Both the position numbers and the translations under genes were made by a program. From NCBI GenBank assembly GCA_005402585.1, contig BIFP01000045.1, forward strand, positions 1 to 42,441: a DNA stretch of 42,441 bases, written 5' to 3'. Below, one piece after another: positions 16,072 through 24,821 of the stretch (the first letter of the stretch is position 1; each line of letters begins with the position of its first letter). Below the pieces are notes generated by a model. It worked only from the letters and a program-made list of their open reading frames with translations, ran no database searches and was not told the origin of the DNA. The stretch is from Micromonosporaceae bacterium KJ-029 (GTDB lineage: Bacteria > Actinomycetota > Actinomycetes > Mycobacteriales > Micromonosporaceae).

Positions 16072-16140
16072 CCCATCCGGATCTGCCGCGCTCCGCGGTG
16101 AGTGGTTCGCTCACGGTCGGCGTGCATGCTCGATCGCACG

Positions 16141-16833
16141 CTACGGCCTGGACAGGCTTGCCTCTGTGCGATCGAGGATTCGCATAAGGAGACTGGCAGT
16201 CTGAACTGCTTCTGCCGCCTCCGTCACGTTGTCGTAGTTGACTTCGCGATGACCTGCGGGATTGCGCAGCACTGCGTACGCGCCGACGAACAGGGCCCTT
16301 GTTCCGTCCTGCTCGCCCTTAACTGCGCCTCGATCGGTCAGAGCACCTGTGGGCCCAAACGCCTTGTTCATCAGGTCTACGCCAACAGCCTCGTCGCCGA
16401 ATCCACCGAGCTCGCGAACGCGCACCTCTATTGCCCTCATCGCTGCGAAGACGCCCAGCTCGTACTGACCAATGAGGAACTGTGGCCTTACTTGTAACTC
16501 GATCATCTTATGGATGCCGCCCTGAAGCCGCTCGTTCGCGTAGAACGTCTGAGATCCCTCGGCGGCGACTCGACGGCCTGTCCGGGTTACGAAGATCGCA
16601 GCGTCCGACGTTTGGCCCGGTGTGCGGGCGATCAATGCCTTGGCGCGCAGCCACGCCATGGCCTCGGCGATCGCCTCGGCCGCTTCGCCTTGGTAGGCCC
16701 GCGAGGCGGCTAGCAGGTAGTGATATTCATTCCACTCGTTGGTGGCCATCAGGTCTTTAAGGACCGCAAAACCCAAGCTGATCAACGGGTAACGCGGCGA
16801 CCCGATCGGCGGGTAGAGAGAGCATTGAGGCAC
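16141..16833 (-). CDS. HEPN-type TIGR02391 (Ymh-like) protein
   Basis: About 230 residues from a possible GTG at 16833 (the frame stays open to 16917, so the start is uncertain). The C-terminal half matches the TIGR02391/Ymh pattern: FLIGQYELGVFAAMRAIEVR, AVGVDLMNKAFGPTGAL and ALFVGAYAVLRNPAGHREV. The RNPAGH sequence is an R-x4-H motif, the active site of HEPN ribonucleases found in many toxins and defence proteins. The N-terminal half looks like a helical winged domain (EAIAEAMAWLRAKALIAR). RNase activity is inferred from the motif. It lies convergently with the macro-domain relic (gap 69 bp). Confidence 0.75.
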   Translation of the reverse strand: MPQCSLYPPIGSPRYPLISLGFAVLKDLMATNEWNEYHYLLAASRAYQGEAAEAIAEAMAWLRAKALIARTPGQTSDAAIFVTRTGRRVAAEGSQTFYANERLQGGIHKMIELQVRPQFLIGQYELGVFAAMRAIEVRVRELGGFGDEAVGVDLMNKAFGPTGALTDRGAVKGEQDGTRALFVGAYAVLRNPAGHREVNYDNVTEAAEAVQTASLLMRILDRTEASLSRP

Positions 16834-16921
16834 CTTGCCAGAGTTGAATCGTGGACAGCGGACGGCCCGCCGAAACAATGTACATATGTCGCCAGGCAGG
16901 TGCGCGCCATGTCTCAAGGCT

Positions 16922-16949
16922 TGATCGGGTGCGCGCTCATGCCGCAGAC
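16922..16949 (+). repeat. 28-bp dispersed intergenic motif, copy 2
   Basis: TGATCGGGTGCGCGCTCATG followed by CCGCAGAC, 26 of 28 bases identical to 13601-13628. It lies just upstream of the HEPN-type gene (minus strand). Confidence 0.55.
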
Positions 16950-17315
16950 AAGGCGCGGTGCCAGCTCAGTCAGGGTGTCAGCAGCCCGTCGACGCAGCCG
17001 TCCACCCAGCGTCGGTGCAACGCCAGACACCGGCCCGGAGCCCCGGTCCCGGACCGCGTGCACGAGCAGGACGCAGCCCTGGAGGCGGAGTTGATCCGGC
17101 CGATCGACGTGTCTCTCGGATCACTCGCGCACGACCACGGCCGCTCCACCAGGACACGCACGTTTACCCAGGTCACGGCGCACCTGGCCAAGACGGTTCG
17201 CGTACCGCCCATCCGGTTTCACGTTTTCCCAGCTCACACACTGTCGGTGGGCCGGATGTGGCAGAACACGAACCGCATTCCCGCAGCTCAAGGACCGATC
17301 GTGACATTATCGGCC
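16950..17315. other. intergenic, no convincing gene
   Basis: About 365 bp. Open frames run through it but carry no family signal. It probably holds the promoters of the plus-strand gene at 17316. Confidence 0.4.
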
Positions 17316-17729
17316 ATGAGCTTTGGTCTCGTCGTGCTTGCTGTCGACCCGGGCGCGACCGATGTCGCGGTACGGGCTATGGCGGAGCAGTGCCGAAGCC
17401 TGCATCACCCCGAGGGGGAGCTGGACGAACGCATTGTTGGGTTCTACGAGGACCTCCGCGCCCACTACCCGGACCTCCCGCCGTACGATCACGACTCCCC
17501 GTGGATGGACATGCCGCTGGATGTCGGCATCGACCACGTCAGCATGCATCTGAGCTTCAGCGAACGCAGCATGCCCGCGTTGCAGCTGATTGACCAACTC
17601 GCCCGCCGATACGATCTCACCATCTACGACCCGCAGGGCGACGAGGTCACGCGACCCACGGATGTACGAGTGCCGGTGGATCCCGCGATCGTGGCGTTGA
17701 TCGAGGAATTGCGGGCGCCGGACCGTTGA
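17316..17729 (+). CDS. hypothetical small protein, immunity-like context
   Basis: 137 residues starting at ATG 17316 (MSFGLVVLAVDPGATDVAVR). The composition and the segments HHPEGELDERIVGFYEDL, HYPDLPPYDHDSPWMDMPL and LARRYDLTIYDPQGDEV are typical of a recurring small actinomycete protein found beside toxin loci. I know no function. It is soluble, acidic and lacks Cys. A GTG start further upstream is possible but would include non-conserved sequence. It stands alone, with 91 bp to the next gene on the same strand. Confidence 0.6.
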   Translation: MSFGLVVLAVDPGATDVAVRAMAEQCRSLHHPEGELDERIVGFYEDLRAHYPDLPPYDHDSPWMDMPLDVGIDHVSMHLSFSERSMPALQLIDQLARRYDLTIYDPQGDEVTRPTDVRVPVDPAIVALIEELRAPDR

Positions 17730-17820
17730 CCACCAGGCGGCCCCGACAGGCTGTGCGGACGATATACACGATCTTGGCCTACGGATTTGCCGCGACCAGG
17801 GGTACCTGACCGACTCGTGC

Positions 17821-18204
17821 GTGAGCAAGGATGTAACTGTGCGCCACGAGCATCATGTCTTCCACAACCCGCCGTCAGCGACGCCGGCCGAGGTACGCGC
17901 AGCGCTCGATCGCGGTGACCTTCCTGGCGCACTGGATGCCATGGTCGGCACCGCGCTGTACCGCGACGGAGACTGGGAAGAGTTGCAGGAACTGCATCTC
18001 CAGTTGCTCAAGCACGACGACCGCCAAGTCAGCGCCCTTGCCGCAACATGTCTGGGACATCTGGCGAGGGTCTATCGTCAGCTGGACGAGGGCCGAGTAG
18101 TCGCCGCGCTGCACCGAGCCCGGTCGGTTCCACACATCAGCGGTACCGCTGCCGACGCCCTGGACGACATAGAGGTCTTCCTCCACCCGCAACGTGCACG
18201 TTAG
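17821..18204 (+). CDS. HEAT-like helical small protein
   Basis: 127 residues, GTG at 17821. The sequence is built of amphipathic helices: AEVRAALDRGDLPGALDAMV, DWEELQELHLQLLKHDD, VSALAATCLGHLARVYRQLD, AADALDDIEVFLH. The DRQVSALAATCLGHLARVYR phrase marks a widespread family of single-unit HEAT-like proteins encoded beside polymorphic toxins, probably binding partners or immunity proteins. No catalytic residues. It is the last of a run of small plus-strand genes. The role is inferred from context only. Confidence 0.6.
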   Translation: MSKDVTVRHEHHVFHNPPSATPAEVRAALDRGDLPGALDAMVGTALYRDGDWEELQELHLQLLKHDDRQVSALAATCLGHLARVYRQLDEGRVVAALHRARSVPHISGTAADALDDIEVFLHPQRAR

Positions 18205-18355
18205 TGCGGACGCGTGCGGAAGACGATCCGTCCTTGGGCGTGGATCTGAGACCAATGACGGAAACAGCGTCTGCCGCTCGTACCGCCAAACGCATCTGCC
18301 GCTGCCCGGTCGGACTGGGCTGGCCTGGGATGCCTCTCAGGCAGACGGACTTCGG

Positions 18356-18715
18356 TCAGGTGCGTGTCAGGCGCTCGGCGTGGTCGGCCTCTTCGGCGGT
18401 CACCTCGCTGGGTCCGCTGGACCGAAGCCGCCAATGGGTGACCGTCCCGTCCGGGCCTAGCAACTCCCCGCCGGACAGGGTGTTGTTGATGCGCTGGCGC
18501 ACCAGGTCCTCGGCGTCCGGCTCGGCGGCGAACAGTGTCCGGAGTTGGACTAGGTCGCCGACCCGCTCGGTCTGGGTGTGGTGTGCCGCCAGCGGGCATG
18601 GCGGTTGATGGTCCCAGTGACCGCAGAGGGCGACGGTTATGGCCGCACCCGGCGCCCGGATGTCGCCATCCGGCTCCAGCACGAGGACCGCCTCGTGCGC
18701 GAATGCTTGGCGCAT
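18356..18715 (-). CDS. hypothetical protein
   Basis: 119 residues from ATG 18715 (MRQAFAHEAVLVLEPDGDIR); the frame extends upstream, but the ATG fits the protein start best. It contains ALCGHWDHQPPCPLAAHHTQ, a Cys/His-rich patch that could bind metal, and a C-terminal helical part with RINNTLSG. The family appears to be a conserved actinomycete hypothetical. It is followed on the minus strand by nothing close; the GNAT gene upstream starts over 700 bp away and is probably a separate unit. Confidence 0.55.
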   Translation of the reverse strand: MRQAFAHEAVLVLEPDGDIRAPGAAITVALCGHWDHQPPCPLAAHHTQTERVGDLVQLRTLFAAEPDAEDLVRQRINNTLSGGELLGPDGTVTHWRLRSSGPSEVTAEEADHAERLTRT

Positions 18716-18889
18716 GGAGGCCAGTATGCCGGGCCCGCGTTCTGCGGAAATTGGCTGGGCCCGGCGACGGTGGGTGGCCGGATGGAGTGCGGCTCGGATG
18801 TGCACTCAACTACCGCGAGTTGCTCGTCATCGAAGGTGACGTCAGGCCGGCCACTGGCGTCCGGGGGCGCCGATGAGCGAGTGTTCCGC

Positions 18890-19423
18890 TCACAGGTCGG
18901 TGTCGAGGCGGGAGTGGAGGTGCATGTCGTGCCAGCCGTCGGTATGGCGGCCCTCGCCGCGTTTCGTTCCCTCCGCTGCGAAGCCGGCGTACTGCGCGAC
19001 CCGGCAGGACGCCACGTTCGCCGTCGAGTGGGACAGCTCGACGCGGTGTAGCCGGAGTGCGGCGAGGGACCATGAAGTTACCGCGGACAACGCGCGGGGG
19101 GCGACGCGACGACCCCGCGCGTCAGGCAGCACCCAGTAGGACACTTCGGCCAAGCCCTCGGCAAGGTCGATCCGGCGCAGGCTGATCTGCCCGACGACGC
19201 ACCCCGCATCGAGCACGGCCCACCCGGCACCGGTCTCGCTGCGCCACCGGTCTGGCCAGGCAGCTATCCAGTCGCCGGCCTCGTCGTCGGTCATCGAGCG
19301 GCAGTGCCAGCGCTGAATGGTCGGATCGGCGTAGGCAGCCACGACAGCGCGGCGATCCGACGGCTGCCAGGGTCGAAGCAGTAGGTCGTTCGCGTGGATC
19401 TCAGGCTGTGTCAGCGCCGCCAT
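18890..19423 (-). CDS. GNAT-family N-acetyltransferase (RimJ/RimL-like)
   Basis: 177 residues from ATG 19423; a GTG at 19462 is an alternative. The fold begins LLLRPWQPSDRRAVVAAY. The acetyl-CoA loop is in VSYWVLPDARGRRVAPRALS (R/G-x-x-R-G/A type), followed by LRLHRVELSHSTANVASCRVA and YAGF, the usual N..S..va...GF pattern of ribosomal-protein-type GNATs. It transfers acetyl groups to an amine of a protein or small molecule. Substrate not predictable. Confidence 0.8.
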   Translation of the reverse strand: MAALTQPEIHANDLLLRPWQPSDRRAVVAAYADPTIQRWHCRSMTDDEAGDWIAAWPDRWRSETGAGWAVLDAGCVVGQISLRRIDLAEGLAEVSYWVLPDARGRRVAPRALSAVTSWSLAALRLHRVELSHSTANVASCRVAQYAGFAAEGTKRGEGRHTDGWHDMHLHSRLDTDL

Positions 19424-19606
19424 CGAACCGCGCGGCAGTGCGGGTGTGGCGAGTGACGGCACGCGTTGACTCTATGGCAAGTCACCGCTCGCTCATGCCG
19501 CCCGTCGTGCGTGCTGGCGGGGCCAGTACAAGTCACGTCGAGTCTGCATCGCAAAGCAGAGACATGAGATGACGACTGGATGAGCCCGGAACCGTAGAGT
19601 GCTGTG

Positions 19607-20014
19607 ATGGTCGACAGTTGGACTCCTCCGCAGCGGGGAAACTGCACCTGCACGGTTCACCTCGAGCACCTCCTCGACGTGGTGCTGCCGCCGGCCCATC
19701 CGGATCTTGAACCCATGACCGTCGCCGAACTGCTTGACACCGGCGACCTCAAAGCCGACCCGCTCACGGAGTCGGACCGACAGCGGGGCGGCACCGGATA
19801 CCACTGGTCGCTCTGGGTCGGTGACGCCGCCCGCGGATACTACGACGACCACGCGTCGCTGCAGCTCGACGTGGGCATCCTGGCCGCGCCGGGCGTCGAG
19901 CGCGTGGAGTGGCTCGACCGGGAGGAGTTCGTGGTCGGCGCGCCGACGCTGTGCGTCGACGGGATGACGGCCGTGGTCGCCAACGTGCTGGCCGATCCTC
20001 GCGTGCGGGTGTAG
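19607..20014 (+). CDS. hypothetical acidic protein
   Basis: 135 residues from ATG 19607 (a GTG sits one codon earlier). The N-terminus MVDSWTPPQRGNCTCTVHLE is followed by helical and strand segments, including GTGYHWSLWVGDAARGYYDD and VEWLDREEFVVGAPTLCVDG. The ending MTAVVANVLADPRVRV is tidy and gives the appearance of a complete small domain. Similar in style to the small immunity-like genes upstream; function unknown. It is transcribed away from the GNAT gene, with 183 bp between them. Confidence 0.6.
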   Translation: MVDSWTPPQRGNCTCTVHLEHLLDVVLPPAHPDLEPMTVAELLDTGDLKADPLTESDRQRGGTGYHWSLWVGDAARGYYDDHASLQLDVGILAAPGVERVEWLDREEFVVGAPTLCVDGMTAVVANVLADPRVRV

Positions 20015-20335
20015 AAGCCTGCATCGGCACGAGACATCTCCGCTACGTCGGCGACCGGCCCGGGAGCGTCGCGGCGGCGCGTGGACATCGAGTTTGTCCG
20101 GCGTGGAGGAGGGCAAGTCGGCGTGCACTGGCGCATCCTCATCTAGCCGCCGAGCGGGCGCGCCGGAGGTCAGAACGCTCGTCACTCTCCGTAGATGTCT
20201 GGTGCAGGCGTCGGCTCGATCCCCCTGCACGCACGTGCCGAGAACAGTACGCATCCGTTAGCCAGGAATGCCCTCGGCCTGGTTTGCGGATTCGGGCGAG
20301 ATGGCGAGGTAGGAGTTAACCTGGCGGCAGCCCCT
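20015..20335. other. intergenic, no clear gene
   Basis: About 320 bp between convergent genes. No protein-like frame. The only clear signal is the hairpin at 20336-20369 just beyond its right edge. Confidence 0.4.
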
Positions 20336-20369
20336 GGCCGGCACCCGAACTCTCGCTCGGGTGCCGGCC
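20336..20369 (-). terminator. hairpin terminator after secreted-protein gene
   Basis: Perfect 13-bp stem GGCCGGCACCCGA / TCGGGTGCCGGCC with an 8-nt loop, 20 bp beyond the stop of the minus-strand gene at 20389. No T-tract. Confidence 0.75.
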
Positions 20370-20388
20370 TGCGTACGGATGAACCAGC

Positions 20389-20865
20389 TCAGGTCGCCGG
20401 GCAGGTCTGCGCCAGGTCGAATGTTCCGTCGGTGCCCGTGATCAACGCCCTGGCGTTGGTGAGGGCGAACGGATTCACCAGCTCGCCGGTTGACGACAGG
20501 CCGGCTGGCGTCCTGATCCACGCCCTGTCGCCGACGATTGCACGGTCAGCTGCGGGCGTGGTCGTGATGGTCTCTGTTACGGGGCCACCCTCCGTGGCGA
20601 ACTCGATGGTCAGTGAGATGAAGGTGCCCTGCTGCGTCGCAGCCGGCAGGGCGAAGACCCAGACGTCCTCGGCCTGGAAGGGACCACCGCCGAGGTTCGG
20701 GTCGCAGACGTGAGTGCCGAACGCGGCCGCCGTCGTGCCGGTGTCCGCCGGATCGATGTTGATCGTCGTGCCGCCCCCAGCCCACGCTGGTACGGCAGAG
20801 CCCAGGCTGATCACGGCGGCCAGCATGGTGGCCCCCGCGAGGCGGATGAATGATGGTTTGGCCAA
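20389..20865 (-). CDS. secreted protein of unknown function
   Basis: 158 residues from TTG 20865, with a G-rich Shine-Dalgarno (GGGGGGGA) just upstream. A signal peptide with basic head KPSFIR, hydrophobic core LAGATMLAAVISLGSAV and cleavage after AWA is clear. The mature part is GGGTTINIDPADTGTTAAAF, then two Cys (HVCDPN and AQTCPAT) that may form a disulfide. The fold looks all-beta (EDVWVFALPA, TFISLTIEFATEG). It has no catalytic motif. A terminator follows at 20336-20369, so it is monocistronic. The frame is open upstream to 20940, but that would place the signal peptide internally. Confidence 0.75.
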   Translation of the reverse strand: MAKPSFIRLAGATMLAAVISLGSAVPAWAGGGTTINIDPADTGTTAAAFGTHVCDPNLGGGPFQAEDVWVFALPAATQQGTFISLTIEFATEGGPVTETITTTPAADRAIVGDRAWIRTPAGLSSTGELVNPFALTNARALITGTDGTFDLAQTCPAT

Positions 20866-21421
20866 CTGAATCCCCCCCCAGATAGCGGATTTCTGTGAAC
20901 AGCTCGTGAAGTGGGGCGCGACCCGATGCCAGGTAACCACGGATGACGGATGCCGCTTGCCAGAATCCAGCTCTTCCCTCGGGGGCCAGAGGTCTGTGAT
21001 AGGCGATCGGCGATCTGCGACTCCCGGGAGAAGGCTTCCGGCCCGACGGTGTCGGCCAGGGCGGCGGCGAGGCCGGCCGGGCGGGAGTGCACTCTATCTG
21101 CCGCAATCCTGGCAGCGCTTGCCGCAAGATCGCGTGCACGCTCATGCCGCCACCCGTGCGGCACCCGTCCAGCCACCATCCCTCGCGGGCACCCCAGGCG
21201 GCGTCAGTCCGGATCCTCGCATCGGACGCCGACGCTTGCGATCTCCCCGCTACGAACGAGCTCTCGGATCGCTGTGGTCATGGCTGGCACGCCCGGTTCC
21301 GGCACGATCAGCTGGTCAACGGCCCAGAAGTAGCCGCCGAGTGCGCGGTAGCACCTACGACCGTTAGTTAGCCCGTCGTCATAGTCTGCGGCTTGTGACC
21401 GCGCAGAGGTGGCAGCGTGGG
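20866..21421. other. non-coding or decayed stretch
   Basis: No confident gene. A short minus-strand frame at 21204-21370 (GGYFWAVDQLIVPEPGVPAM) reads like protein and may be the tail of a lost gene. The third copy of the dispersed 28-bp motif is at 21127-21153. Confidence 0.35.
21127..21153 (+). repeat. 28-bp dispersed motif, diverged copy 3
   Basis: AGATCGCGTGCACGCTCATG followed by CCGCCAC; keeps GATC.CGTGC.CGCTCATGCCGC of the two better copies at 13601 and 16922. Confidence 0.35.
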
Positions 21422-21919
21422 TCAACCCTGGCCGGTGGCAGTGAGCACGAGATCGTGTGGCCATTCGCCGCGCAGAACACGATCGAGCTGTGGGTCCTCT
21501 GAGCTCTCGCAGTACGGTGTCTCGTCGGGGTCGCGCACCACCGTCTCAACAGGTGCCGCCAGCATTCCCCAGGGTGGGATCGTGTTCGCGAGCCTGCCCG
21601 TGAGCCGGAGGTCGCGATACTCGGGTTCCCACCACACATCGAAGACGGACCGCAGTTCACGGGGGTCGACCGCGAGCCAGACGCCGAACGTGACGGTATG
21701 GCCTTCGGTGAGTTTGATCGGAAGCAGCGCACGGACGAAGGCCCCGACGTTCGGGACCTGCATCATCACCGAATCGCGGGCGTCACCGTGGCTCATCCAG
21801 GTGCCAGGTGTTGTCTCCTTGCCGGGCGCGTCGAGCACCGGGTCGGGCAACGTGAAGCGGACATGCCGGTTGTGTAGGTCAAGGAGACGCCCGCAGGAGG
21901 GACAGCCGGCAGCGGTCAC
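21422..21919 (-). CDS. DUF2199-family protein
   Basis: 165 residues. An N-terminal zinc-ribbon-like CPSCGR, then LLPIKLTEGHTVTFGVWLAV and WWEPEYRDLRLTGRLANTIPPW, which fit the DUF2199 pattern of small bacterial proteins with unknown role. Ending is DPQLDRVLRGEWPHDLVL. It looks complete. The start ATG at 21919 is 22 bp beyond the stop of the serine hydrolase gene at 21942 on the same strand, so the two are likely cotranscribed. Confidence 0.75.
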   Translation of the reverse strand: MTAAGCPSCGRLLDLHNRHVRFTLPDPVLDAPGKETTPGTWMSHGDARDSVMMQVPNVGAFVRALLPIKLTEGHTVTFGVWLAVDPRELRSVFDVWWEPEYRDLRLTGRLANTIPPWGMLAAPVETVVRDPDETPYCESSEDPQLDRVLRGEWPHDLVLTATGQG

Positions 21920-21941
21920 CGCGCGAGTATCCCACTCCAGG

Positions 21942-23315
21942 TCAGCCGGCCTGCCAGCCGGCTGGGTCGACGCCGCCGGGTACTGGCGTCGTAGGGTCGT
22001 AGGGCTGTCGGGTGAAGATGAAGGTGCCGAGGTCGAGGTGGCTGACGGCGCCAGCCGGGTCGCGTTGCACCCGCAGCCGCTCGCCGGCGAAGTAGCCGTT
22101 GGTCCCTTCCCAGTCGCCGTCGCTGGTGGGGCGTAGCCGGGTGCCGTGTCCGCCGGACAACGGGGTCAGTTCCAGGCAGCCATCTGCTTGTGGGCGCAGC
22201 ACGTACGGGGCCGGTCCCCAGTACCACGGGCCGGCGAGATCCAGTAGCTGCGGGTCGATTGAGGGCAGCGGGCGCCACGGCGCCGGGATCGGCGGCTCCC
22301 GCTCGGCGACTGTCTGCAGCAGGTCGGCGGCGAGAGTGCCGGCGGACAGGCCGGCGGTCACGTTAGCCAGCACGACCGCGCCCAGGGCGTCGTCGGGGCT
22401 GACCCACACGGTCGCGACAAAGCCCGGCATCGAGCCGGTGTGCCCGGCCAACAGCCGGCCGTCGCGGCGCAGCAGCTGCATGCCGAGCCCGTAGCCGATG
22501 CCCCAGTCGGTTGCCTCCGGTGCGCTGGCCGGGTTGCGCATCTGCGCGACGGTGTCCGGATGCAGCACCCGGTCGTCGCCGTCGATGAGGAACGCGGCGA
22601 ATCTGGCCAGGTCCGTTGCGGTCGACCACAGCTGCCCGGCAGGCGCCATCAGACCGGTGTCCACGGCGGGCTCCGCCAGCAGCACATCGGCCCAGGGATG
22701 CACCGCCCAGCCAGTGGCGTGCGGCGCGACCGGCAGCAGGGTGGTACGGGTCATCGCGAGCGGCTCCAGCACCTCGCGCCGCAGCACCTCACCCCACGCC
22801 TGGCCGCGAACCCGCTGCACGAGCGCGCCGAGCAGCGCATAGCCGGGGTTGGAGTAGTGGTGGCGCTGTCCGGCCGGATGCACCTGCGGATCGCTGCCCA
22901 GCACGTCGGCCAGGTCGGGTCGCAGCGCGCCCGGGGTTCGTTCCCACCACGGGCCGGGCGCCTCAGCGATCAGCCCGGCGGTGTGCGCCAGCAGGGCACC
23001 GATCGTGGCCTCACCCGCCACCGTGCCAGGCAGGTGCTCGGCCAGCGGGTCGGTCAGCGCGAGTCGCCCCTCGTCGCGCAGGCGAAGCACCAGCACCGCC
23101 AGGAACGTCTTGGTGATCGAACCGATCCGGTACTGGATACCGCCGTCGGGCACCCGACCGTCCACCGTGCCCCACCCGCCCACCCACACAGGACGACCAT
23201 CACGCACCACGGCAGCGACGACCGACGGCGCCCGACCCGCCACCTGACCAGTAGCCAACCGGTGGACCAGCGCACGTCGGGTCTCAGGCAGCAACGCCGA
23301 CGGAATCGATGACAT
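21942..23315 (-). CDS. beta-lactamase-family serine hydrolase
   Basis: 457 residues from ATG 23315. Class C beta-lactamase/DD-peptidase fold: S-x-x-K is GSITKTF (Ser66, Lys69), Y-x-N is HHYSNPGYAL (Tyr154), and the third motif is GHTGSMPG (His292, Gly294). A C-terminal beta-rich extension of about 100 residues (GPWYWGPAPYVLRPQADGCL) is typical of esterase-type members. No signal peptide is visible, so it is probably cytoplasmic and acts as an esterase or peptidase, not a secreted lactamase. The frame runs on past 23315 without protein signal. Likely operon with DUF2199 downstream. Confidence 0.9.
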   Translation of the reverse strand: MSSIPSALLPETRRALVHRLATGQVAGRAPSVVAAVVRDGRPVWVGGWGTVDGRVPDGGIQYRIGSITKTFLAVLVLRLRDEGRLALTDPLAEHLPGTVAGEATIGALLAHTAGLIAEAPGPWWERTPGALRPDLADVLGSDPQVHPAGQRHHYSNPGYALLGALVQRVRGQAWGEVLRREVLEPLAMTRTTLLPVAPHATGWAVHPWADVLLAEPAVDTGLMAPAGQLWSTATDLARFAAFLIDGDDRVLHPDTVAQMRNPASAPEATDWGIGYGLGMQLLRRDGRLLAGHTGSMPGFVATVWVSPDDALGAVVLANVTAGLSAGTLAADLLQTVAEREPPIPAPWRPLPSIDPQLLDLAGPWYWGPAPYVLRPQADGCLELTPLSGGHGTRLRPTSDGDWEGTNGYFAGERLRVQRDPAGAVSHLDLGTFIFTRQPYDPTTPVPGGVDPAGWQAG

Positions 23316-23438
23316 GCGGGCAAACCTACCGGCCCGACCGCACCGCCCCTCAACAATCCGACGCGTGCGGACCCGACGCGATTGACGCCGTACAGCGGCT
23401 GCCCAACGGCGTCGGCGCCCGATCGTATTCTCGCCACC

Positions 23439-23996
23439 ATGACGGATGAAGGTGTGGACAGTGTTCTGGCGCGCTTGATCGAGGCATTGGCGGCCCAAGT
23501 TGACGCGTCGGAGCACTCTGCGCTCGCGCCGGGCGCGGTCGAGGCACTGACCGGCCTGAGCAGATCCGAAGCTGGCTTGATCTTCGGCCACGCGGGCCAC
23601 CTCGTGCACTACGGCACAGACACCGAACCGATCGAGACCCTCATCCAGCTGATCTCGGACATCCAGCGTCACGAGGCTGAGAGGGATGCCGCGATACTGC
23701 CAGGGGACAAAGTGCGACTCGCAGGCGAACTGCCAACCAGCGTGACGGACCATGGTGCCACTCGGCCGAGGGAGACGATGTTCGCCGTCCGCTACGTCGG
23801 TGATGACGCGACGATCGACGTGCAACCGGACTTGACCGAGGACTACACGATCACGCCGACGCCGGGCTGGGACGGTCGATCGCGCCGCGAACAGTGCGCC
23901 CTCCTCACGCCAGCTGATCGCTGGCTCGGGCGCGTAGCCGGCTATGTAGCGCCGCCTCGATCTCTGTCGGCAGCCGGAACCATCCGGCCGCGGTGA
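23439..23996 (+). CDS. hypothetical protein
   Basis: 185 residues starting at ATG 23439 (MTDEGVDSVLARLIEALAAQ). The first half is helical, with a leucine-rich amphipathic N-terminus; the middle has ILPGDKVRLAGELPTSVTDH and MFAVRYVGDDATIDVQPDL, an SH3- or OB-like strand pattern. I do not recognise it. Divergent from the serine hydrolase, with 123 bp between the starts. Confidence 0.5.
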   Translation: MTDEGVDSVLARLIEALAAQVDASEHSALAPGAVEALTGLSRSEAGLIFGHAGHLVHYGTDTEPIETLIQLISDIQRHEAERDAAILPGDKVRLAGELPTSVTDHGATRPRETMFAVRYVGDDATIDVQPDLTEDYTITPTPGWDGRSRREQCALLTPADRWLGRVAGYVAPPRSLSAAGTIRPR

Positions 23997-24216
23997 GCAG
24001 CCGGTGGCGTGGATTGTGCTGGTAGGAGCCAGCCACCGGCTCGCCGTTACTGACTTCAACCGCACCGACGATGTCGCCCGGGTTAACTCGTCCCCCGGGA
24101 TCGGACGTGCGTTCGTCCAGTAGATAGACGTAGCCGCTGCCCTGGATCTCCGCCTCTCGTCGAAGTGAGCCGCACTGGTCAATGACAGTGTTTCGTAGCT
24201 CCCGTACGTTGGCGCC

Positions 24217-24600
24217 ATGGCGACTTTCTGGACCTTGGGTTGCGATGCCGACGATCCGCAGCGGATCGCTGCTTTCTGGGCGCTGGCCCTCGGCTATGTC
24301 AAGGAATCCGGGTTCGACGAGCCCGACAACGCGTCCATCGTCGATCCGGATGGCCGGGGCCCTGCCATTGGTTTCCTCAAGGTGCCCGAGGGCAAGTGCA
24401 GCAAGAACCGTATGCATATCGATATCCGGGTGGCCGGTCCAGGCCCCTGGGACATGGTCGAGCGCGCCCAACTGATCCGGCAGAAAGTCCCCGATTTGGT
24501 CGCCGCCGGTGCGACGGTGATCCGCGAGGAGTGGTACGGCGACGTCCTCGGGCACGTCGTCATGCAGGACCCCGAGGGCAACGAGTTCTGCGTTGCTTGA
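24217..24600 (+). CDS. VOC-superfamily (glyoxalase-like) protein
   Basis: 127 residues, one VOC module: TLGCDADDPQRIAAFWALAL opens the fold, MHIDIRVAG gives a metal-ligand His/Asp pattern, and MQDPEGNEFCVA closes it. Members act as dioxygenases, isomerases or resistance proteins that bind a metal and small substrate. The substrate is unknown. A fragment of another VOC protein with the same ending (DLEGNEFCVERS) is at 41088-41200. Followed by a hairpin at 24786. Confidence 0.85.
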   Translation: MATFWTLGCDADDPQRIAAFWALALGYVKESGFDEPDNASIVDPDGRGPAIGFLKVPEGKCSKNRMHIDIRVAGPGPWDMVERAQLIRQKVPDLVAAGATVIREEWYGDVLGHVVMQDPEGNEFCVA

Positions 24601-24785
24601 TGCCACGGCCAATGCCGCCTTTCGCTACCCGGATCTGCCGCAGGTCGGGCGTTGGCGGCTCAGCGTGTGGCGCGCTCGTCCGATAGTCGATGGGCGACTG
24701 CGTTGGTCGGGATTGATTGCACGGAATCATCGACGTCGTGGTGGGTCCATGCAGTAACCGCTTCCTGTGCAGCTAAAGGAATCTG
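24601..24785. other. intergenic, ends in terminator
   Basis: About 185 bp between convergent genes with no coding signal. The bidirectional hairpin is at 24786-24803. Confidence 0.4.
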
Positions 24786-24803
24786 GCCCCAGTCCACTGG
24801 GGC
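24786..24803. terminator. short hairpin between convergent genes
   Basis: GCCCCAG, loop TCCA, CTGGGGC. It stands 18 bp beyond the ankyrin-gene stop and may terminate both convergent genes. Confidence 0.55.
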
Positions 24804-24821
24804 ACGGTGAAGGAGGGCGGC

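Noticed and set aside
23316..24218. Upstream extension of the serine hydrolase frame
   Set aside because: It covers two plus-strand genes and has no conserved content; the ATG at 23315 gives the expected family length.
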